A stretch of DNA of 14,654 bases. It comes from Aureobasidium sp. EXF-3400. Taxonomy: Eukaryota > Ascomycota > Dothideomycetes > Dothideales > Saccotheciaceae. Location: NCBI GenBank assembly GCA_024195585.1, contig SWBL01000633.1, positions 1-14,654 on the forward strand, given 5' to 3'. The notes below the pieces were generated by a model that saw only the letters and a list, made by a program, of their open reading frames with translations, was not told the DNA's origin and ran no database searches. A program made the translations under genes and the position numbers. This document shows positions 9,121-14,654 of the stretch, piece after piece. Numbering within the stretch: the stretch's first letter is position 1; every line of letters begins with the position of its first letter.

Positions 9121-10033
9121 ATGGCACCTACTGAACGTCCCTCACCAAAGGTGGATGTCAACAACCTGACATTCGCGTTCCCGGATGGCAGTACTGGCCT
9201 TCAGAAGGTCGCTCTGGAATTGCCCGCAAACAGCAGAACTCTGCTGATCGGTGGTATGTGATGTTATCTGCGATACGTGTTATTATCCTGATCTGACAAA
9301 TTCTGCAGCTAATGGTGCTGGAAAGACCACTTTGTTGAGACTTCTATCTGGAAAGCGTATGGCGCCGAAAGGAACCGTCAGCATTGCAGGCATAGATCCC
9401 TTCGCTGAAGGTCTCGAGGGTGTGACGTATCTTGGCATGGAATGGACCTTGAATTCTATCACCCGTACGGATATCGACGTGCCGACACTACTGTCTTCTG
9501 TAGGCGGCGATGCTTATCCTGAGAGAAGGGATGAGTTGGTCAAAATCCTAGATGTGGATTTGAAATGGCGTCTGCACGCCGTTTCTGATGGTGAAAGAAG
9601 ACGCGTTCAGCTGTGCATGGGTCTGATTAGACCATGGACCGTTCTTTTGCTGGACGAAATCACCGTGGATCTGGATCTTCTTTCCCGCTACAACTTCTTG
9701 CAGTTTTTGAAGAGAGAGACAGAGTCTCGTCCTTGCACCATTGTCTATGCAACACATATTCTGGACAACCTGGCCGACTGGCCTACTCATCTGGTCCATA
9801 TGTCTCTTGGCAAAGTGAGACAGTGGGGTGCTATGGAGTCTTTCAATGTTCAAAATGCTCAGGGTGGTCGCACGGGTAACAGTCTTTTAGGAGAGCTTGT
9901 GTTGGAATGGCTGCGTGAGGATCTGGCAGAGCGTGGCCCACGCAATGGGCAGCAGTCAGAGAGCAAGACATATGACACGCACGAAGGAAAGGGTGGATAT
10001 GGCCAGTTGAAGGCACCTCCGAAGGAAGTTTAA
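9121..10033 (+). CDS. CAF16: Caf16-type soluble ABC ATPase, two exons
   Basis: This is a stand-alone ABC nucleotide-binding protein of 285 residues with no membrane segments, close to yeast Caf16 (289), which associates with the CCR4-NOT complex and Mediator components. Exons are 9121-9253 and 9309-10033, around a 55 bp GT-AG intron with a CTGAC branch site; the intron splits the Ala45 codon inside Walker A. Motifs are Walker A GANGAGKTT (44-52), the family-specific signature VSDGERRRVQL (136-146) in place of LSGGQ, Walker B VLLLDE (156-161) followed by the Caf16-typical ITVDLDLLSR D-loop, and the switch histidine in ATHILD (His194). The usual Q-loop glutamine is not evident around YLGMEW. 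The C-terminus is Gly/Lys/Pro-rich. The ATG has purine at -3 and G at +4. ATP binding and hydrolysis residues are intact; the cellular role is known only from yeast. Confidence 0.93.
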
Positions 10034-10438
10034 AAGATCTTGCAATAACGTCGAAAAGCTGCAACCACGGACCAGGACGAAGTTAATGACAGAGGCCAAT
10101 TCAACATAGAGGCTGGACAGACTAGACACGGCATGAAACACACAACACAATGTAGAACATTTTGAAGAAATGAAAGTGCTTTTGATTGTCAATGCGCTGT
10201 TGAAGCAATAAATAATAACGACCCAAATCTAGTCCATTGACCCTTCAACTCCTCGCTTGTAAACAAACTGATCTGTTAAACGCTGTGCTCGAAAACCTTT
10301 TATCCAAAACGCCAGTTCCGCTTGCTTAATCAAAGCTTGACCATAAACTCGTTGCAATTGGGTATAGTGTGCAGAATAACAAGAGATGAAAGAAAGAAAA
10401 TCGCCTGTCATATGACCATGCCAGTAAGCGAGAAGTGC
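10034..10438. other. Convergent 3' spacer between CAF16 and the arrestin gene
   Basis: This 405 bp stretch holds the 3' UTRs of two genes running towards each other. An AATAAATAAT motif at about 10207-10216 could serve as a poly(A) signal for CAF16. I see no gene in it. Confidence 0.5.
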
Positions 10439-11761
10439 TCATGAAAGACGGAGCTGATCCACATCCTCGTTAAGTTCGGATCCGTCGTAGTTCTCGATCT
10501 CGTTGCGGTAACCGGGAGGACTGGCGGGAATATCCTCGTAAAGAGGTGGCTGCTCGTCCTCCCAGGCGATGCCCATACCGCTACGCTCGGTCACGTTGAT
10601 ATTGAACTGCGTGCGAAGAACTCTGGCAGCGCCAGTGGGAGTTGCTTGGTTGGGCTTCTTGTTGGGGGCCCATTCTTCGGCAATGACCAATTCCAAAACC
10701 ATGACGTGGCTGATCTTGAGACCGGAAGGGCTGTCGACGTCGCATTGAGGCTTTAGACCGCTATCGATGGAAGCAGCGAACTCGCCCTCGAGCTGACCGT
10801 CGGAGAAATCAGTCTTCCAGCCAGACTTGAGGTCATCACTGCCAATGTCTCTGGTGTGCTCGTGCTGAATGCCTCTTCCCTCACCACCAACCTTGCCCAT
10901 ATGCTTGTGGCATGCTGGTGAGACAAACTTTTCTTGTTCCTCGATACGCCACGTCAATTTTCTGAGACGCCATCTGATTTGCGTATCTTCTTTCTTGGTG
11001 GTAATGCCAGACATGCGAGCGTAGACGGGAAAATCACCAATGGGGTGGATAACTGAAGGTAGAGTGACGTTGAGTGTCAGGTTGGTAGGGGGGAAGATTC
11101 TAACAGAGTTCTTGTCGTTTCCGGGGCGAATGGCGCGGTTGATGACAACTGGGCGAGTGTACTCTGCGACTTCGCCATTAACGGTCTCGGCGCGAGCGAC
11201 CAGCTTGTAGTCGATGCTGGCAATGTATCCATGAGTTGTGGTGGGCAGGTGGCCGGGAATCAGGTAGCTGAAAGGGAAGTCATGGGAGCCGTGTGACAAT
11301 TCGGCATTGTCGCCCAGGAAGTTCCACTCCTTGATATCTTGGGATTTGGAGGAGCAGTCCTTGCAGTGGTCTACTACAGGACGCTTGGTCGTGGTGGTGG
11401 CTCTGAATGCGAGGGTGAATGACTTGATGGCAGCGGGAGATGTACCGTTAACAATGAGTTGCATGCGGCCAGAGAAAAGAGAACCCGAGGAATGCTGGGG
11501 GCTGTCGAGGAATAAGACGGGAGGAGACTCTACAACCATGTCAAGCTTGATGTTCTTTGTGGCTTGACGGCCCAGACTCGATTCGCGTCTAGCATCCTTC
11601 TTGTCGTGCGAGTGGCTCTTGCCAAAGTGGGGGCGTCTGAGATGATCCATGCTGTCGTTGCGGGAGCCGTCTGATCGGACTGAGGATGCGCTGCGCTTCT
11701 TTTCGGGAACGGGTCTGAGAAGAGGAGATGGAAAGTCGAATCCCAGAATACGACCGGGCAT
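10439..11761 (-). CDS. Alpha-arrestin, Ldb19/Art1-like ubiquitin-ligase adaptor
   Basis: This single-exon gene encodes 440 residues of the fungal arrestin-related trafficking adaptor type, which recruits an Rsp5/Nedd4-class ligase to plasma-membrane transporters for ubiquitylation and endocytosis. A basic Ser-rich N-terminus (about 20-65), probably phosphorylated, leads into an arrestin fold at about 72-394: strand ESPPVLFLDSP, the Ldb19-like HCKDC (132-136) and KEWNFL block, FPFSYLIPGHLPTT, the second-lobe FPPTNLTLNVTLPSVIHP, and a final strand RTQFNINV. Two PPxY motifs follow, PPLY (405-408) and PPGY (415-418), the expected ligase WW-domain contacts. The start is the first ATG of the leader: no ATG occurs between it and a TATA-like box about 215 bp upstream. 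The frame stays open upstream as far as 11935 but only with a TTG codon. The family is clear; orthology to Ldb19 rather than another arrestin is likely but not proven. Confidence 0.9.
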   Translation of the reverse strand: MPGRILGFDFPSPLLRPVPEKKRSASSVRSDGSRNDSMDHLRRPHFGKSHSHDKKDARRESSLGRQATKNIKLDMVVESPPVLFLDSPQHSSGSLFSGRMQLIVNGTSPAAIKSFTLAFRATTTTKRPVVDHCKDCSSKSQDIKEWNFLGDNAELSHGSHDFPFSYLIPGHLPTTTHGYIASIDYKLVARAETVNGEVAEYTRPVVINRAIRPGNDKNSVRIFPPTNLTLNVTLPSVIHPIGDFPVYARMSGITTKKEDTQIRWRLRKLTWRIEEQEKFVSPACHKHMGKVGGEGRGIQHEHTRDIGSDDLKSGWKTDFSDGQLEGEFAASIDSGLKPQCDVDSPSGLKISHVMVLELVIAEEWAPNKKPNQATPTGAARVLRTQFNINVTERSGMGIAWEDEQPPLYEDIPASPPGYRNEIENYDGSELNEDVDQLRLS

Positions 11762-11972
11762 GATTAAGTGACCAGGTAGCTGGCTATCAAGGTCCTTTTT
11801 TCGGTGACGACGAAGCCCTAATCCGGGGTACCTGCTGATCGACGCTTGTACAGTAGATCTCGCAGCGTCGGAGACGTGCCGTGGACAAAGAGGATGCTTG
11901 GATGGTGCAGGCGAAGAATTGATCGAGGGAAACAAGGAGCAGAGACTCTTGCGGTCCTAAGGACTTTCAGCA

Positions 11973-11984
11973 CTTATTATAAAA
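11973..11984 (-). promoter_or_regulatory. TATA-like element of the arrestin gene
   Basis: The minus strand reads TTTATAATAAGT here, about 215 bp upstream of the ATG at 11761. The sequence between has no ATG, which fits a leader of roughly 180 nt. Confidence 0.45.
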
Positions 11985-14557
11985 CTGTAAATAGTCGGGG
12001 TTGGAAAACTCTGTCATCATGACTACTGAATTTCTGTGACTAAAGTTTGGTCGCGCGTGCGCTAAAGTGACTTGGACCTCATGATCAGAAAGCCACCAGC
12101 TTTCACCATCTCATTTGGGCGCGTTCGGCTCCCCTTTCTCGAATCGGCTGACATCTACATACTTCTGCTTCCAACGGCCCCTATCGCCTTCACCTGAACC
12201 AAGCACACTACTGCCTGTGACTGCCATTGTGCCCTTCAAATCCCGTGAAACATGTGCGCACCCAACTGCTTCCAACGGTCTTCTTTGGGCCCTTCGATAG
12301 GAAGGTGCCCTCTTGGCTGCCGTTAACACGTTTGGCCAAGACATAATCAGACCGATCTGGACGGGCAGATTTAAGGTCTCTAGCTCAGGAGCAACCGTCC
12401 ATCACACGTTTCGCATTATTCCCTTGGGGATCATTGCCGGTTTTTGGCCAATGTTGCACTCAAGACACTTTACCGATTCTTCTGCATCTCCGGCCACATC
12501 ACGCTGCCTGGCCCGCACGAGAGGAACAGCTTGCTTGTACTGTACAGCACACCGTAGTTACACTGCCATAGCTGCCAACAACTCTTGACCTCTGATCAAG
12601 CCACACCCCACGTTCAAGCGCTCCTCGTCGGACGCGGAGCCGCGCGCTTGCATTGCATGTGCATCGTGACATGACTCAGAGCTCATGCCGAACTCGCAAC
12701 CCACTTCGGCCTACCGTAGTGGGCAGTATCAATGTCGCAATATCAACACTTGAACGCATCACACACAAGGTTTATATTTGTGGTATGAATGAGCTGACGC
12801 ATACCATATCGTCGCATGCCGCGACGCTTGAGATCTATGCAGCTGCACACGAAACGCAGAACCCTGTTTATTCATAGGTCGCCTAGCGGACACGAGTCGA
12901 ATGATACGTTTCTCGCACGTTCCTCGTTGACAAGGAACACACGTGGAAACAAATTTTTTTTCTTCCAAACCAAGATACAATTCTTAAAGATCACCGATCT
13001 GATGAGAACTTCTTCAGGGTAAAAGGCCCGTTGGCACCCTACAAAGGGAGTTTTTTTCACCGCTCATTTCCACGCCTTTGGTTTGCTTTAAAGCCGACTC
13101 GCATCTTTGAATTGCAGGACGTGCTTGCAAACTCTGGCGTGATTTGCGCAGACATTTTCACAATCTAGAAGCTGAGAAACGAAGGATCAGGAGAGTGTGG
13201 AGCTTTTCTGCCGGACAATTCAAGCATTGAGAAGTTTGAAGATCCGGACGATGTCGCCATGAGCACTATTACATAAAATTTAGCCAAGCTGCCTATAAAC
13301 AAGCTGAGCCAAGCAACCACCACGGTGGATTGGGGACAACCGAACATTGTGCTGGAGTCAACAGAATAGACAAGCACGCCATGAGGAAGTAGTTGGGGCA
13401 GCACGATACATTCCAAGTCGCGATGTCGCAGTGCCTGCTGGGTTGCAGTGCACATCAGCTAAACGAGGTGTAGTATCCTCGTGTCCGCATTAGGAACCTC
13501 AGTGCGACGCCTGCGAAACCAAAAAGGCTCAAGACGGCCACCGGCGGCTTCCACATGTTCGGAAGGCGAATGCCATTCAAGGAAGGTAAAAACATCAACG
13601 ACGAAAAATGCTGTCAATTGACCGAAATCCAAGCTGCAGCTGTAGAAACAAGGCGCCTTGATGTGATAGTAGGGCGTAACGAACTCAGGGATTTATTTGC
13701 AGTCGCCACAGCCACAGGGCGTCGCGGTTACACGTGCTATGGTCCAAAGGATTTATGGATGCTGCAACGAACTTGGACAAACACGTGGAGCAGCATTGGA
13801 GCCAATTGTACTGCTCATACAGTCTTCGACGATACAGTACGATGCTTAAGGAGTATGAGGGTGCCGACTGTAAACACGTGTGCCCGTTCTCTTGTCTTGG
13901 TTGCGCATTTCAATGCTAAACGTACATCGACCTCCACCACGACCCACGTCAACAAACTAATTATGTGGTCTGGATACAGGTCAGTCGTTCATGAGGCATG
14001 GCCAATCGATAGGCTCGCATTGACTGTTAGGGATATTCGTGCATGTTTGCAGTGTACACGTCAGCTGTTCGAAAGAATGGCATGACAGACTAGAATCAAC
14101 GAATGGGGGTATCTGACCGGATCACATACACCATGCATACACTAGAGAACCAAGCAGAATGCACTCGTATTGACATTGCCCTCGCTTTATAGGTTGTCAT
14201 TCATACTGCTTTGATAATCGGAGGGTCATACCTCGTTATATTCAGATCAGGGTTACTACTCTGACCGAATTACTTTGACCGTCAGCAATGGATGGCAACA
14301 CTGTGACGAGTTGTAAGGTCTGGTCAAGTAATACGGCTCTTCACAGGCGCTCTAGCTCAGTACATCCTGCCTGCTTTCTCTAAAGTCCTACAATGGCAGC
14401 TAGTCAGCATTATAGCTATGCAACTGAGTACAAAATACACACTAGACACAGCTATGATGATGCTGCTGCTCTCGACATGCTGCAAAACCATCACCTTGCT
14501 GGTTCTCTGACCTGATACGCAAAACATGAGGTTGTGAGCTGAAAGCAAAAGAAGTTA
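11985..14557. other. About 2.6 kb without a convincing gene
   Basis: I find no recognisable protein domain, tRNA or transposon protein on either strand. Base composition looks ordinary, not AT-collapsed, so there is no obvious repeat-induced point mutation signature. A 13 bp motif CTGCTTCCAACGG occurs twice (12165-12177 and 12266-12278), and CTCTAGCTCAG occurs twice (12378-12388 and 14350-14360). The left edge should hold the arrestin promoter. The rest may be intergenic DNA, a degraded element, or a lineage-specific gene with introns that I could not resolve. Confidence 0.5.
13555..14085 (+). CDS. Possible hypothetical protein, 176 residues, weakly supported
   Basis: This is the longest open frame in the right-hand gene-poor stretch, beginning with a true ATG. 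The product is Arg-, Thr- and Cys-rich (for example IRACLQCTRQLF near the C-terminus). It has no domain, signal peptide or membrane segment that I recognise, and the cysteines form no clear metal site. The start context is poor (C at -3) and no promoter element is apparent. A frame of this length is unlikely but possible by chance in 2.6 kb searched in six frames. It could be a lineage-specific gene, part of a spliced gene or spurious. Confidence 0.2.
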   Translation: MFGRRMPFKEGKNINDEKCCQLTEIQAAAVETRRLDVIVGRNELRDLFAVATATGRRGYTCYGPKDLWMLQRTWTNTWSSIGANCTAHTVFDDTVRCLRSMRVPTVNTCARSLVLVAHFNAKRTSTSTTTHVNKLIMWSGYRSVVHEAWPIDRLALTVRDIRACLQCTRQLFERMA

Positions 14558-14558
14558 C

Positions 14559-14562
14559 AAAA
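14559..14562 (-). terminator. RNA polymerase III T-tract terminator of the right 5S gene
   Basis: Four T residues on the minus strand follow the 5S 3' end, exactly as in the left copy. Confidence 0.75.
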
Positions 14563-14654
14563 CGTACAGCAGCAGGGATTCCCACGTGGTCACCCACCGT
14601 AGTACTAATCTGCCGTTCAACTGCTTATGTATGGCAGAGCGGACGGGATGCCCA
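14562..14654 (-). rRNA. 5S ribosomal RNA, 5' truncated by the window edge
   Basis: This is the second dispersed 5S copy, identical over its visible length to the left copy and pointing inward towards it. Again about 25 nt of the 5' end are missing because the window ends inside the gene. Its downstream flank is unrelated to that of the left copy, so these are two separate loci and not one gene read twice. Confidence 0.95.

Larger units (their letters stand above)
14558..14654 (-). repeat. Right arm of the perfect 97 bp terminal inverted repeat (5S rDNA)
   Basis: This is the exact reverse complement of bases 2-98. It consists of 5S rRNA gene sequence plus the T-tract and one further base, and identity stops there. 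Confidence 0.97.

Noticed and set aside
11762..11935. In-frame N-terminal extension of the arrestin by 58 codons
   Set aside because: The extension begins with TTG, not ATG. The first ATG of the leader is at 11761, and a TATA-like box upstream fits that start.
12111..12588. Overlapping small frames on both strands (12111-12344 minus, 12115-12300 plus, 12313-12588 plus)
   Set aside because: The plus-strand frames begin with TTG, all are short, and none shows a domain or joins into a plausible spliced gene by eye.
13165..13455. 96-codon minus-strand frame with one hydrophobic segment
   Set aside because: It starts with ATG and has a possible membrane helix but no promoter, motif or family likeness. 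This length is expected by chance in a stretch of this size.
14347..14420. tRNA D-arm-like TAGCTCAGT
   Set aside because: No acceptor stem, anticodon arm or GTTCRA T-loop follows at the right spacing. The similar TAGCTCAG at 12381 fails the same test.
14454..14515. C/D-box snoRNA-like pair: ATGATGA at 14454-14460 and CTGA at 14507-14510 or 14512-14515
   Set aside because: The spacing is tolerable, but no terminal stem pairs the flanks and no internal C'/D' pair is seen. The boxes sit in a simple ATGATGCTGCTGCT repeat.
1..14654. Secondary-metabolite cluster, transposon, CRISPR array or prophage
   Set aside because: No biosynthetic backbone enzyme, transposase, reverse transcriptase, integrase or spaced repeat array is present. 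The terminal inverted repeat is 5S rRNA, not transposon ends.

Overview
This looks like a 14.65 kb piece of nuclear DNA from a filamentous ascomycete (Pezizomycotina). The genes have short GT-AG introns (50-105 bp) with CTRA-like branch sites. The families are typically fungal: a Zn2Cys6 regulator, a Caf16-type ATPase, a Mod5-type enzyme and an Ldb19-like arrestin. The 5S rRNA genes are dispersed rather than in a tandem array. The 5S sequence resembles those of filamentous ascomycetes; a dothideomycete is my guess, not a demonstration. I see no CRISPR, integrase, transposase or prophage feature.

Layout, left to right. A 5' truncated 5S rRNA gene (1-94, +) opens the window. A four-exon Zn2Cys6 transcription factor (469-2840, -) is divergent from a three-exon GTPBP1/2-type translational GTPase (3512-5542, +), with a 671 bp spacer between them. 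Next come a small unrecognised protein with a Cys4 zinc-ribbon-like C-terminus (6108-6341, -) and a two-exon tRNA dimethylallyltransferase, MOD5 (7392-8945, -). MOD5 is divergent, across only 175 bp, from the ABC-ATPase gene CAF16 (9121-10033, +). An alpha-arrestin with two PPxY motifs (10439-11761, -) follows. About 2.6 kb without a convincing gene then leads to a second truncated 5S gene (14562-14654, -).

The two window ends are a perfect 97 bp inverted repeat. Both stop at nearly the same point inside 5S rRNA, so this is probably an assembly contig broken at dispersed 5S copies.

Most of the genes are single-copy housekeeping functions of RNA and translation (5S rRNA, tRNA i6A37 modification, a trGTPase, a CCR4-NOT-associated ATPase) plus regulation (a zinc-cluster factor, a ubiquitin-ligase adaptor). 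Nothing suggests that they form one pathway or a biosynthetic cluster. The most interesting points are three: the MOD5 5' end, where start codons at residues 1 and 12 match the yeast dual-targeting layout and a five-codon uORF overlaps the first start as TGATG; the small zinc-ribbon protein, which may belong to an undescribed fungal family; and the unexplained 2.6 kb on the right.
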